A stretch of DNA of 64,000 nucleotides from Beijerinckiaceae bacterium (GTDB lineage Bacteria; Pseudomonadota; Alphaproteobacteria; Rhizobiales; Beijerinckiaceae), in NCBI GenBank assembly GCA_947456505.1, contig CANGTC010000001.1:62001-126000 (forward strand). The letters are read 5' to 3'. Both the position numbers and the translations under genes were made by a program. This document shows, piece by piece, positions 35,349-44,393 of the stretch. The notes under the pieces were generated by a model that was not told where the DNA came from, did no database searches, and worked only from the letters and a program-made list of their open reading frames with translations. Position 1 is the first letter of the stretch. The number at the start of each line of letters is the position of its first letter.

Positions 35349-35565
35349 TGAGGTTTCGCGCGGCTGAGGGTGGCGGGCTTTAGCGGTCGCCATTCCAGCG
35401 TCGCCCGACGTGGGTGGGATGACGCGGGTCGATTGCGTTCAGGTGGACGGCTATTTGCGATGAAGCGCAAGGGGCGGTAACCGGGTTACGCTCTTTGTTG
35501 ACAACGGCTCCCCCTTCGGCGACCTTCTCGGGAAACACGCGCTGGATGAGCGCCTGCGGGGGGAT

Positions 35566-35868
35566 ATGGAGATGATCGGATTCAGGGCCGGAGCCCTATT
35601 GCTCACACTGACGTGGAGCGGCGCCGCTTTCGCTCAGTCAGCCAGCGCAGGCGCTGAAATTTACGAAGAAAATTGCGCCACTTGCCACGGCGAGCGATTG
35701 CGCCCGACGGGGGCCGCGCCTGATCTCAAAAAGCTCACGGCTGACCGCAAGGACTTCTTCGAGAAGATGGTCAACGATGGCAAGGGTCAGATGCCTGCCT
35801 GGGGCGGTGTCATCACTGACGAGCAGCGCGAAGCGATCTGGGCCTATATCCGCTCGCGCGCTGGCTGA
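35566..35868 (+). CDS. Small periplasmic c-type cytochrome
   Basis: 100 residues with a signal peptide (cleavage after AFAQ, residue 24). One haem site, Cys37-Cys40-His41 (CATCH), and a likely axial Met in GQMPAWGG. The mature protein is about 76 residues, a minimal class I cytochrome. It converges on the PQQ dehydrogenase gene rather than sharing its operon but is the obvious electron acceptor for it. Confidence 0.9.
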   Translation: MEMIGFRAGALLLTLTWSGAAFAQSASAGAEIYEENCATCHGERLRPTGAAPDLKKLTADRKDFFEKMVNDGKGQMPAWGGVITDEQREAIWAYIRSRAG

Positions 35869-35880
35869 AATAACGAGATG

Positions 35881-35904
35881 GCTGAGCCCCATGCGGGGCT
35901 CAGC
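35881..35904. terminator. Bidirectional terminator between cytochrome and PQQ dehydrogenase
   Basis: Perfect 10-bp stem GCTGAGCCCC / GGGGCTCAGC with an ATGC loop between two convergent stops (35868 and 35913). It is strong and symmetric, so it can serve both directions despite lacking long T runs. Confidence 0.8.
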
Positions 35905-35912
35905 CCTGGGCC

Positions 35913-37676
35913 TTAAGGCAAAGCGAAGACGTAGATCGCGTTAAACCCACGAACCGCTTTGGGCATGGTCTTTTGCGTGAGGCTCAGAGGACCGGCGGAG
36001 ACCGATTGGCCCTCGCCCGTGAAGACCATCATATATTGCTTGCCATTGACGGAATAGGTCACGGTGCTGTTCATCACCATGCCGCCGACAATGGTTTCCC
36101 AGAGCACCTTTCCGCTATCGGCGTCGAAGGCGCGCAGGCGACGGTTCTGGTCGCCCCAGAAGACGAGATCGCTGCCCGTGACGAGCGCTGACCCCGTTCC
36201 CGCCTGTGGTTGCGAGTGCAGAATCTTCATCTGCCCGGTGGCGAGATCCACCTTGGCGAGGTTCATGTATTTGTTGGGATCAATGCCCGGGCGCATGACG
36301 CCGGACCTTGGGCCCCAGCCCACCTTGGTCTTCAAATTCGCCGTCATCGACAGGCATTGGTCCTGAAACGGGATATAGAGCGCATTCTTGAAGGGATGAT
36401 AAGCGATGGACCAGAGGGCGCGCGTATTGTGATAGCAGCCCAGGATCTTCTGCCCATCGGTCTTGAACAGCTTGTCCGGATTGACCTTCGACAGGCCTGT
36501 CTTGGGATCGATGCCGCCCATGTTGATATTGGGATCATCATAGGGGAAGGGATGCGCCCAGAGGAACTTGCCCGTATCGCGCTCGACGACAAACATACCG
36601 CCGCCTTCGCCAACGGTGACGACGACTTCGCGCTCCTGCCCACGCGGCAGGCTGTCGCTGATCCATTTGACGTGTTTGGGATCAGGATTGAGCATGGTCT
36701 TCGTCAGAATGCGTTCCTGATTGTGATCCGCGTCCCAATCATCCCCCGGCAGTTCCTGATAGTACCAGGCCAGTTTCCCGGTGGTCACATCCAGAGCGAC
36801 CGTGGAATTGCTGTAGAGGTTGACGGGAGAGACAAAGGGCACCGCATCATATCTGCCGTGGCGTGACAGGCGGGTATAGGGATCCGGATTGGCGATGCCC
36901 CAGTAGAGCATCTTGCGCTTGGGATCATAGGATCCCGGCAAGCCCCAGGGGCTGGCGGCGCGCTTGTTGGTCTCCATGTCGGCCCAGGTGTCGCCTCCAG
37001 GCTCGCCCGCCGCCGCCGTCGTATGGAAGCGCCAGACTTCCTTGCCGGTTTTTGCGTCATGGGCGGCGATGAAACACTGCGGACGCGTGCCTTCGATGCA
37101 GGTGCGGTTGGTGATGACCTTGCCATCGGCGACGAGAATGCCGCCAGCGGTCTGCCCGCCATCGTCAACCTTTGTCGCCCAGCGCTCCTTGCCGGTCTTC
37201 ATGTCGATGGCCACCAGAAACCCGTCCGGCGCTGCGAAAAAGATCATGTCCTCGTAAATGCCAAGGCTCTTGTTGCGCGCAGCCTGCGGATTCACGCTGT
37301 TGGGGTAGTCGCGGATATATTCCCAGAGAAGGTCGCCATTGGTGGCGTTCACCGCCTGAATCGAGGCGCCTGGAGCATAGAGATACATCACGCCCTGATA
37401 GATGATCGGCACGGATTCCTGCGTGCCGTTGGGCAGGCCGCGCGACCAGGCCATGCGCAGTTTCGAGACATTGCTTTTGTTGATCTGCTTCAATGGGCTG
37501 AAACGCTGCTGATCGAAGGTGCGATTCAGCATCAGCCAGTCGCCTGGATCCGGGTTGAGGAGCACCTGCTCGGTGACAGGCTTGAAGGGCGGGACCTGGG
37601 TTTGAGCCACTGCGCCCGATGAAACGGCTGCCACCAGAAGCGCAGCTCCAGACACCACAATAGATGAAATTTTCAT
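35913..37676 (-). CDS. PQQ-dependent alcohol dehydrogenase (quinoprotein), WDxD type
   Basis: 587 residues with a signal peptide ending at AVAQ (25) and the eight-bladed propeller of methanol/ethanol dehydrogenases (repeated W-motifs such as GKERWATKV and GKEVWRFHT). The catalytic region reads GDDWDAD: Asp315 is the base and Asp317, two residues on, is the extra acid seen in lanthanide-dependent XoxF-type enzymes, where calcium enzymes have Ala or another residue. No haem domain and no vicinal Cys-Cys pair. It oxidises an alcohol in the periplasm and passes electrons to a cytochrome c. Last gene of the minus-strand set starting at 43136. Confidence 0.88.
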   Translation of the reverse strand: MKISSIVVSGAALLVAAVSSGAVAQTQVPPFKPVTEQVLLNPDPGDWLMLNRTFDQQRFSPLKQINKSNVSKLRMAWSRGLPNGTQESVPIIYQGVMYLYAPGASIQAVNATNGDLLWEYIRDYPNSVNPQAARNKSLGIYEDMIFFAAPDGFLVAIDMKTGKERWATKVDDGGQTAGGILVADGKVITNRTCIEGTRPQCFIAAHDAKTGKEVWRFHTTAAAGEPGGDTWADMETNKRAASPWGLPGSYDPKRKMLYWGIANPDPYTRLSRHGRYDAVPFVSPVNLYSNSTVALDVTTGKLAWYYQELPGDDWDADHNQERILTKTMLNPDPKHVKWISDSLPRGQEREVVVTVGEGGGMFVVERDTGKFLWAHPFPYDDPNINMGGIDPKTGLSKVNPDKLFKTDGQKILGCYHNTRALWSIAYHPFKNALYIPFQDQCLSMTANLKTKVGWGPRSGVMRPGIDPNKYMNLAKVDLATGQMKILHSQPQAGTGSALVTGSDLVFWGDQNRRLRAFDADSGKVLWETIVGGMVMNSTVTYSVNGKQYMMVFTGEGQSVSAGPLSLTQKTMPKAVRGFNAIYVFALP

Positions 37677-37915
37677 ATTCCCCCCTGTAACCGATTATCT
37701 TGATCGGTCTTCACGCCGACTAGCCGATTAGATCAGAGGAACCCGCCCTTGCGCAAGCAAGATCCTGAGGGTCTGGCGCGCTGCGCTACGCCGTCGCGAG
37801 GTCTCAAAAATCAAGTCCAGAGAGGGAGGACGCCACGGCCAAAGCCATTGGAGACGGCGCCAGAGTTGTGGCGACCGTCAGCGGCGACGAACGTACCGAT
37901 CACTGTCTCCTGATG

Positions 37916-39187
37916 CTAGCGCACCGCAGGGGGCTTTGGCGTCACCTTCATGATGTAATTGGTGGCGCTCTGGTGGATCAGAAGGCTCTGCCCGTCCCGC
38001 GTCACATGCCCATTGCGGTGGATGCCTGCATAGATATTGCCGGACGCGATGGGGAAGCTCTGGAAGGTCTCGGTTTTGGGATCAAAGCGCACAAGCGTGT
38101 CAGGCCGCACGCCAGATTCATTGTACCAGATGATTCCTTCCATCACATTGATGCCATAGGGATGCGAATCCGGACCGCTCGGCGAGTCCCATTCCGTCAT
38201 CTTGCCTGTTTCGGGATCGTAAACGCCAAGTCTTCCCTTGCCGGAGTTGACGTACCAGATGCGCCCGTCTTCGGCGACATCGATGCGGCGCACCGTTGTT
38301 CCGGGCAGCGGCAGCTTGACCTCGGTCAGCTCCATCGTCTTGCGGTCAACCTTGTATAGGCATGCCGCTCCATTGCAGGCCACCCATGGCGTGCCATCGC
38401 TGGTGAACTTGATCCCATAGGGCTTGGCGTTTTTTTTCGTTTTGACGAGCTTGGTTTCGCCCGTCGCAGGATCAAAGCGACCTATCATGTCCGACTGCTG
38501 CAAGCTGAACCAGAAGACCCCGTCGTTGTCGAACTCGCCGGTGTGTGGATCCTTGGCGTCCGGCAGAGGCATCTTGAAGACTGTGCTTTTGCCTGTGGCG
38601 GGATCGAATTTCCCGATGGTCCCATTGCCGTTGCCAAGGAACCAGACGCCGCCCGATTTATCAATCACCACCGAATGGGGGAACGAGGCCTGCGGCAGAT
38701 CCCATTCCTGAACCTTGTCGGCGGCCGGATCAATGCGACCGATCACATTGCCCCACTGGCCCACATACCAGATCATTCCGTCGGGCGCTTCAACGGGATC
38801 ACGAGCGCGCTGGCCGAGTTTGATCGTCTTCCAAACCTTGGTGTCGATCTGGTAGGGACCGGGAATGATCTTCGCAGGACGTCTGGCGCTGGGCGGAAAA
38901 TTCTGAGCCAGATAATCAAGGACTTGATTGTGCTGGTCTGGCGCCGCCTTCATGTCGATCATGGAGGAGGTGAGTTCGTTCCAGCCCTCGCGCGTGTAGC
39001 CCAGGCTGCGCTGGATCTCGCGGACTTGATGGCAGCCGGAGCATATGCCTTGCACGAGGTCCTTGCCCGGACCATCCGGCAGGCCGGAACGTTCGGCGTT
39101 ACCAGAGGGCGATTGCGCCAGCGCGAGCGAGGGGGCGCTCAACAGCGCCATCAGGCTTGCAGCTCGAAGAATCGAACTTTTCTTCAT
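37916..39187 (-). CDS. Cytochrome c domain fused to Vgb-like beta-propeller
   Basis: 423 residues. The second of two adjacent ATGs (39187) is chosen because GGAGG lies six bases from it and only three from the first. Signal peptide ends at ALAQ. Residues ~35-100 form a cytochrome c domain with CSGCH (49-53). Residues ~115-415 are a propeller of the virginiamycin B lyase/streptogramin lyase type with repeated units such as GRIDPAADKVQEWDLP, GKFDPATGKSTVFKMP and GRFDPATGETKLVK. The fusion is probably a periplasmic redox partner or carrier for the PQQ dehydrogenase located downstream in the same direction, not a lyase. Confidence 0.85.
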   Translation of the reverse strand: MKKSSILRAASLMALLSAPSLALAQSPSGNAERSGLPDGPGKDLVQGICSGCHQVREIQRSLGYTREGWNELTSSMIDMKAAPDQHNQVLDYLAQNFPPSARRPAKIIPGPYQIDTKVWKTIKLGQRARDPVEAPDGMIWYVGQWGNVIGRIDPAADKVQEWDLPQASFPHSVVIDKSGGVWFLGNGNGTIGKFDPATGKSTVFKMPLPDAKDPHTGEFDNDGVFWFSLQQSDMIGRFDPATGETKLVKTKKNAKPYGIKFTSDGTPWVACNGAACLYKVDRKTMELTEVKLPLPGTTVRRIDVAEDGRIWYVNSGKGRLGVYDPETGKMTEWDSPSGPDSHPYGINVMEGIIWYNESGVRPDTLVRFDPKTETFQSFPIASGNIYAGIHRNGHVTRDGQSLLIHQSATNYIMKVTPKPPAVR

Positions 39188-39305
39188 CATTTGCCTCCGG
39201 GTTTCCTCTCGTCCGCGGACGTCCCGCTCCTTGTGTAAACTTACCATAATCGTCCGGGGAGGGAAGTCTGGGCGCCCTGGGGCTTTGGCTAACGGTTTGC
39301 GGGGG

Positions 39306-40313
39306 TCAATCTCCGGCGATATCCCTCGCCCGCGCAATAACCTCCGGCGGCGCCGCATAGATATCAACAATGCGTTTGGCGACTGTAGCGCCGTCATCGG
39401 GAGCGATCAGCAGGCGCTGCTTCTCTGCATCGGCCAGAAATTCTGGATCTTTCATCGTAGCGTCAAATGCGCCACGCAGCGCATTCACCCGGTCTGCGGG
39501 CACAGCCCTGGAGACCAGGAACGGGCGGCCAATTTCCGCGCCCGAAACCAGCAAGCGGAAGGTCTGCTTCTTTGTTTCGCTATCGAGAAAATCGGGGGCC
39601 CATGGAATATTCTGGGGCATGTCGGCGGGAACGGTCTTTGAAAAGCGCACGTGAATGTCGATTTTCTTCTCGCGCAGCCAGTCCTGCGGCAAGCTGGTCC
39701 ATGAGCCGCAATCACCATCGAGTTCGCCGCTTTCGATGGCGATCTTCTTGTCGGCGGACCCGGGATAGCCCTGCACCATCTTCAACTTCACGCCGAACAG
39801 CATCAGCAGCATACGGTCATCAAGATAGGCTGAGGTGCCAGCTTCCGTGTTGCCGAACACAACGGCGTCACTCGCGAGAAAGCTCTTCCAATCATGCATG
39901 CCTCTCGCATTCCAGGTAAAGCAGACCCGCACATCCTCGCTGATATTGCCGATCCAGGAGAAATTGCGAAAATCGATGGGCGTCTTATGCGGCGCGGTGA
40001 GGGACCCGAGGATCAATCCGGGATTGAAAGTCACCATCGTCGTACCGTCAGGGGCTGCGCCTGAATCAAGATATTGCAGAGATTTCAGGCTCGCGGCGCC
40101 GGGCATGTTCTGCACCATCACATTGGGGGCGCCGGGAATATGTTTGCCGATATGCCGGGCGAGTAGGCGGCCATATTGATCATAGCCCCCGCCAGAGGAG
40201 AAGCCGACGATGATGCGCGCTTGTTTACCGCGATAGAAACTTTCAACATCCTGCGCCAAAGCCTGCCCGACGAGGCCCATGAGAAAAGTCGAAACGATCA
40301 ACAATGCGCGCAT
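39306..40313 (-). CDS. Bug/TctC-type periplasmic solute receptor (long, divergent type)
   Basis: 335 residues from the ATG at 40313, which begins a clean signal peptide (MRALLIVSTFLMGLVGQALA); 87 upstream residues in frame are rejected. VESFYRGKQARIIVGFSSGGGYDQYGRL and IPGAPNVMVQNMPGAA (shown partly) are long-type Bug blocks. It sits inside the oxidation gene set between the molybdenum subunit and the cytochrome-propeller fusion, suggesting it binds the acid formed by, or fed to, that set. Confidence 0.87.
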   Translation of the reverse strand: MRALLIVSTFLMGLVGQALAQDVESFYRGKQARIIVGFSSGGGYDQYGRLLARHIGKHIPGAPNVMVQNMPGAASLKSLQYLDSGAAPDGTTMVTFNPGLILGSLTAPHKTPIDFRNFSWIGNISEDVRVCFTWNARGMHDWKSFLASDAVVFGNTEAGTSAYLDDRMLLMLFGVKLKMVQGYPGSADKKIAIESGELDGDCGSWTSLPQDWLREKKIDIHVRFSKTVPADMPQNIPWAPDFLDSETKKQTFRLLVSGAEIGRPFLVSRAVPADRVNALRGAFDATMKDPEFLADAEKQRLLIAPDDGATVAKRIVDIYAAPPEVIARARDIAGD

Positions 40314-40446
40314 CCCGGCTAAACTTCCCCTCCAGAAGGTTGCTTTTATTCGTCTAAGAACGCCGCCCGGCGGACCACCACCGGGTCCAAGCGAACAATC
40401 GCAGGCATTACGCCTGCGACGTCCCATCTCTGTCATTGAGTTCGGG

Positions 40447-42663
40447 CTATCCCGCTTTCGTTCCGGTCCCCGCCATCGCGGCCCGCACCCTCTGCGGGGT
40501 GAAGGGGGCGTTGCGCAGGCGCACGCCCGTGGCGTCGAAGACTGCATTGGCGAGGGCCGCAGCGACTGGCGCAATGGCGGCTTCGCCGGCGCCTACGGGG
40601 GGCTGGTCGGGTCTGTCGATGAGCGCGATGTTGAGTGCGGGCACATCGGGGAAGGTGATGACCTGATAGCTCGACCAATCCACGGCGGTGATGCGCTCGC
40701 GGTCAAACCGGGTCTCTTCAAACATGGCGCGCGACACGCCCTGGATGATGCAGCCCTCGATCTGCGCCTTCACGCTGTCCGGCGAGATCACCTGCCCGCA
40801 ATCATGGGCGCAACTGACACGGGTGACGCGAATCGCGCCGCTCGCCCGATCCACTTCCACATCCATGGCCATGCCCACATAGGTCTCGTTGCCCTTGTAG
40901 TGGGTGAAGGCGACGCCGCGCCCCTTGCCATCCCGGCGAGGCTCGACGCGCGCCTGCCAGCCATGCAGTTCGGCGGTCTTTTTCAGCACGTCAATGGAGC
41001 GCGGATCCCTGAGATATTCGAGACGGAAGGCGAGAGAGTCCTTGCCCGCCGCAAGCGCCAATTCATCCATCATGGTTTCCACGGCCATGAGATTGACGAG
41101 CTTGCCCGGCGCGCGCAGGGGTGCGGTGCGCGCTGGCGTGTCCTTGACATAATGCAACACGGTTTCCATATTGGGGATGTCGTAGGTCGGTATGGCCCCC
41201 ACATTGATCGAGCCCGTCGCGATGCCCTCCATCTGCGGCAAACCAGCCAGTTGCGGCGACACCAGCGGCACATTCGCCAATTTGGGGGTGAGGCGCGGGA
41301 TCCACATATGCGCCCGCCAGGCGGAGATCTTGCCCTCCTTGTCGAGGCCGGCTTCGATGGTCAGGGTCTGCGGGGGGCCCTTGGGGTCCCAAGCCAACTC
41401 ATCGGCGCGCGACCATTGCACCCGCACGGGCTTGCCCACAGCGCGCGATAGGATGGCGGCGTCCATCGCCGCATCGTCATGTCCGTTCATGCCATAGCAA
41501 CCGGCGCCGTCGAGATAGATCTGCCGCACCTTGCCCTTGGGCAATTGCAGAATGCTCTCGAAGGCCTCAGCGAATTTGTGGGTGCCCTGGGAGGCCGTCC
41601 AGATCGTCGCCTCGCCCTCCCGCACATCGGCGATGGCGCAGGAAGGGCCGAGGGAGGCGTGCGACTGCATGGGCCAATAAAAATCAGCCGTCAGCTTTTT
41701 CGCCACATCCGGCCAGGCCTTGTCAAAGTCGCCTTTCTTTTCGGCGATTTCATCCGTGTCGCGGGGGCCGGAGGTGCGCAGATAGGTCTGCGCCTCCGCG
41801 CTGGTGGTGACGATGCCGCCACCCTCCCACTGGGCCTTCAACTGGCGTGCGGCCTTTTCCGCATGCCATTCGCGCTCGGCCACCACTCCCAGATAATCCT
41901 TCACGCGGACAACCTTCACGCCGGGGATGTCGGCGATGGAGGCTTGGTCCACGCTCACCAGCTTTGCGCCGGGGCGCGGCGGATAGACCGAACGGCCATG
42001 CAACATGCCGTCGACGGCGAAATCATGCATCCACACATGGCTGCCTGTCGCCTTGGCCGGCATGTCCGGGCGACGCACATGTTTGCCCACATATTTGTAT
42101 TCGCTGGGCTTGCGGCGGGGCGCCTTCGGATCGAGCTCCAGATTGAACTGGCGGTCGGCGAGCAGGGCCGCGAAGGTGACGCCCGCGCCACCTTTCTTTG
42201 GGCGCACTTCGCCCTCCGCCGTATCAAGCTCCGCTTCGGCAAGACCTAGTTTCTGGGCGCCCAGCTTGATCAGCGCCGCCCGCGCGGTGGCTGCGGCCTG
42301 GCGGGTCTGCACGCCCCCGCGCATCATGCCGTTGGAGCCTGAGGTGGACCCCTGGTCCGGCGTCAGATGCGTGTCGCCCTCGATCATGGTGATGCGTTCG
42401 ATCTGGACGCCCAGTTCGTCAGCGACGATCTGCGGCAGGGCGATGCGGTGGCCGGTGCCAAGATCGACCTTGCCGGAATAGAGCATGACGCCCCCATCCG
42501 CCTTGATCACGAAGTAGGAATCGACCTGTTTGGCGTCGACGCCCCGGCTTTTCGGCGGCGCGCCCGCCAGGTTTTGGGCTGTGGCGGGGCCATGCATGGC
42601 GTAGGCGACGACGAGGGCGCCGGAGCTGGAGAGGAACGAGCGGCGGTTGAGCGACAGGTTCAT
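40447..42663 (-). CDS. Molybdopterin-binding subunit of periplasmic xanthine-dehydrogenase-family oxidoreductase (IorB-like)
   Basis: 738 residues from the ATG at 42663, with GGGAGG upstream. The N-terminus has a Tat signal (NRRSFLSSSGALVVAYAM), so the folded enzyme is exported. GSNGMMRGGVQTRQAA, GRSVYPPRPGAKLVSVDQAS and the catalytic Glu694 in VGAGEAAIAP identify the Mo subunit; it resembles the beta subunit of isoquinoline 1-oxidoreductase and the aldehyde dehydrogenases of acetic acid bacteria, which lack a FAD subunit and pass electrons to cytochromes. Separated by 11 bases from the 2Fe-2S subunit. Probably oxidises an aldehyde or N-heterocycle. Confidence 0.92.
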   Translation of the reverse strand: MNLSLNRRSFLSSSGALVVAYAMHGPATAQNLAGAPPKSRGVDAKQVDSYFVIKADGGVMLYSGKVDLGTGHRIALPQIVADELGVQIERITMIEGDTHLTPDQGSTSGSNGMMRGGVQTRQAAATARAALIKLGAQKLGLAEAELDTAEGEVRPKKGGAGVTFAALLADRQFNLELDPKAPRRKPSEYKYVGKHVRRPDMPAKATGSHVWMHDFAVDGMLHGRSVYPPRPGAKLVSVDQASIADIPGVKVVRVKDYLGVVAEREWHAEKAARQLKAQWEGGGIVTTSAEAQTYLRTSGPRDTDEIAEKKGDFDKAWPDVAKKLTADFYWPMQSHASLGPSCAIADVREGEATIWTASQGTHKFAEAFESILQLPKGKVRQIYLDGAGCYGMNGHDDAAMDAAILSRAVGKPVRVQWSRADELAWDPKGPPQTLTIEAGLDKEGKISAWRAHMWIPRLTPKLANVPLVSPQLAGLPQMEGIATGSINVGAIPTYDIPNMETVLHYVKDTPARTAPLRAPGKLVNLMAVETMMDELALAAGKDSLAFRLEYLRDPRSIDVLKKTAELHGWQARVEPRRDGKGRGVAFTHYKGNETYVGMAMDVEVDRASGAIRVTRVSCAHDCGQVISPDSVKAQIEGCIIQGVSRAMFEETRFDRERITAVDWSSYQVITFPDVPALNIALIDRPDQPPVGAGEAAIAPVAAALANAVFDATGVRLRNAPFTPQRVRAAMAGTGTKAG

Positions 42664-42674
42664 GGCGGCCTCCC

Positions 42675-43136
42675 TCACTTGGCGCTGGCGGCGCGCAGGG
42701 CCGCTTTCACGATACGATCATGGGCGCCGCACCGGCAGACATTGGCCGTCAGCGCATCGCGCACCTGGCCGGAAGACGGCGCCTTTGTTTTCTCCAGAAA
42801 GGCGGCCGTGGTCATCACCATGCCATTGGTGCAATAGCCGCATTGGGAGGCCTGCTCCTCGATGAAGGCGGCTTGCACCGCATGGGGCTTTTGCGGCGTG
42901 CCGAGCCCCTCGATGGTGGTGACCTTGCCCTTGACGGCGGACACAGGCGTCAGGCAAGAGCGCACCGCCTCTCCATCGATGATCACTGTGCAGGCGCCGC
43001 ATTGGCCAAGGCCGCAGCCATATTTGGCGCCGGTCAGGCGCAGGTCGTTGCGCAACACATAGAGCAGGGGCTCCTGGGGATCGTGAACATCGATGGATCT
43101 GGACTGTCCATTCACGTCAAGCACATATCTGGCCAT
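42675..43136 (-). CDS. 2Fe-2S subunit of the molybdenum oxidoreductase (IorA-like)
   Basis: 153 residues. N-terminal plant-type ferredoxin cluster: Cys41, Cys46, Cys49, Cys61. C-terminal helical cluster: Cys99, Cys102, Cys134, Cys136 (CGYCTNGM and CRCG). No signal peptide, so it would be carried out of the cell with the Tat-tagged large subunit. First gene of the minus-strand set that continues through the Mo subunit, Bug, cytochrome-propeller and PQQ dehydrogenase genes. Confidence 0.93.
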   Translation of the reverse strand: MARYVLDVNGQSRSIDVHDPQEPLLYVLRNDLRLTGAKYGCGLGQCGACTVIIDGEAVRSCLTPVSAVKGKVTTIEGLGTPQKPHAVQAAFIEEQASQCGYCTNGMVMTTAAFLEKTKAPSSGQVRDALTANVCRCGAHDRIVKAALRAASAK

Positions 43137-43362
43137 TGGCGTCCTCCCGATTTTTCTTCAGTTTAGCTCTCCGTTGAGCCGAAACAAGGGACGTGAGGGC
43201 ATGCAAGTAAATTTGATTGGGTATTGCAGGCGCTCAAGTTCTATCTTCGCGGGCACATAGGCGTTGCCTCAAATCATTTGATCTTTATCTTCTCGAAAAC
43301 CCCATCTGATCGCCCATGGGCGCTGAGGCGGGTCACAGTCCCTGTCAAACCGCGAGGCCGTC

Positions 43363-44366
43363 ATGTCCGCATCCAAACGCCGCCGCATTTGCCTGATGAT
43401 GGGCCCCGGCACCCTGCCCAGCCAGGGGCGCGACCGGATGGATCTCACCCATTACAACGCCAAACTCAGCGGCAAGCCGCGCCTTACCCCGCGCGAAATG
43501 GTCGCCGCCTTTCCCGAGATCGAGGAGATTGCGCAGATCGTCCATGACGATGACGGCGCCAATGAGCAGGCCACCCATGAGGATCTGCGGCGGTTGTCCC
43601 GCAAGATCAATGGCGTTCTCGCCCGCGGCGATGTCGATGGCCTCGTCTATATCCAGGGCACGAATACATTGGAGGAGACCGCCTATTTCCTCAACCTGAC
43701 TTTGCGGAGCGATAAGCCCATGGTGGTGGTTGGCGCCCAGCGTCCCTTCACCGCCATCAGCACCGACGCCCATCTCAATCTCGTTAACGCCATTCGCGTG
43801 GCGGCATGCGAGGAGGCGCGCGGCAAGGGCGTCGTCACCGTCACCAACAGCGAGATCAACGCCGCGCGCGACGTGACGAAGACCTCGACTTATCAAGTGC
43901 AGACCTTCCAGAGCCGGGACCTCGGCGTGCTGGGCTACGCCGACGCTGACCGAATCGTGTTCTATCGCGCGCCGCTGCGCCGCCACACCACCCAATCGGA
44001 ATTCGACATCATGGCCATCGAGGCCCTGCCAGCGGTGGAGGTGCTCTACCCCCACACCGGCAGCAACCCCGGGCTTCCGCGCGCAGCAGTGGCCCTTGGA
44101 GCGCGGGCGCTCGTCATCGCAGGCGTCGGCGCCGGGGCGCTGGGGTTTTCACCGAGGAACTGAAGGCCCTGGTGGCGGAGGGCGTCATCGTCGCCCGTAG
44201 CGCCCGGGTCGGCGAGGGTCGGGTGCTCGCCATCGGCAACACCCATGAAGAGGGCATGATCGCCACCGACAACCTCAACCCGCAGAAAGCGGCGGTCCTT
44301 CTGGCGCTGGCCCTGACGAAGACGCGGGACCCCCAGAAGTTGCAGCGGTTTTTTGATGAATATTGA
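43363..44366 (+). pseudogene. Asparaginase-family protein broken by a frameshift
   Basis: The first frame (43363-44163) gives 266 residues: GPGTLPS with the nucleophile-position Thr17, QGTNTLEETAYFL (100-112 region, where the usual catalytic Asp of GTDT is Asn101), and ARDVTKTSTYQVQTF. It stops early. The last 70 residues continue one frame away (FTEELKALVAEGVIVARSARVGEGRV to KLQRFFDEY, ending at 44366). The break is in GGGGTTTT at 44142-44149 and one extra base there restores a normal ~330-residue asparaginase. Either a real loss of function or a sequence error; the surrounding codons look undecayed, which favours a recent event or an error. Confidence 0.85.
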
Positions 44367-44371
44367 GGCAC

Positions 44372-44393
44372 TGCGGTCGTTTAGCTGACCGCA
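44372..44393. terminator. Hairpin between convergent asparaginase and ABC operon ends
   Basis: TGCGGTC and its complement (44372-44378, 44387-44393) around an eight-base loop that contains the stop of the ABC ATPase gene. Probable shared terminator. Confidence 0.55.

Noticed and set aside
35477-35489. GTAACC-G-GGTTAC palindrome and a TTGACA box upstream of the small cytochrome
   Set aside because: The TTGACA at 35498 has no -10 partner at the proper distance, and the 13-base palindrome alone is too little to call an operator.
37748-37757. CTTGCGCAAG palindrome upstream of the PQQ dehydrogenase
   Set aside because: A single 10-bp palindrome is common in GC-rich DNA and has no repeat or spacing that would identify a binding site.
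37916-39187. Antibiotic (streptogramin) lyase
   Set aside because: Only the propeller type matches; the haem domain, signal peptide and redox neighbours argue for electron transfer.
44142-44149. Programmed -1 frameshift site in the asparaginase gene
   Set aside because: The run is GGG TTT in frame; slipping back one base keeps the GGG pairing but mispairs the Phe codon (GTT), and no strong downstream structure is evident, so mutation or error is more likely.
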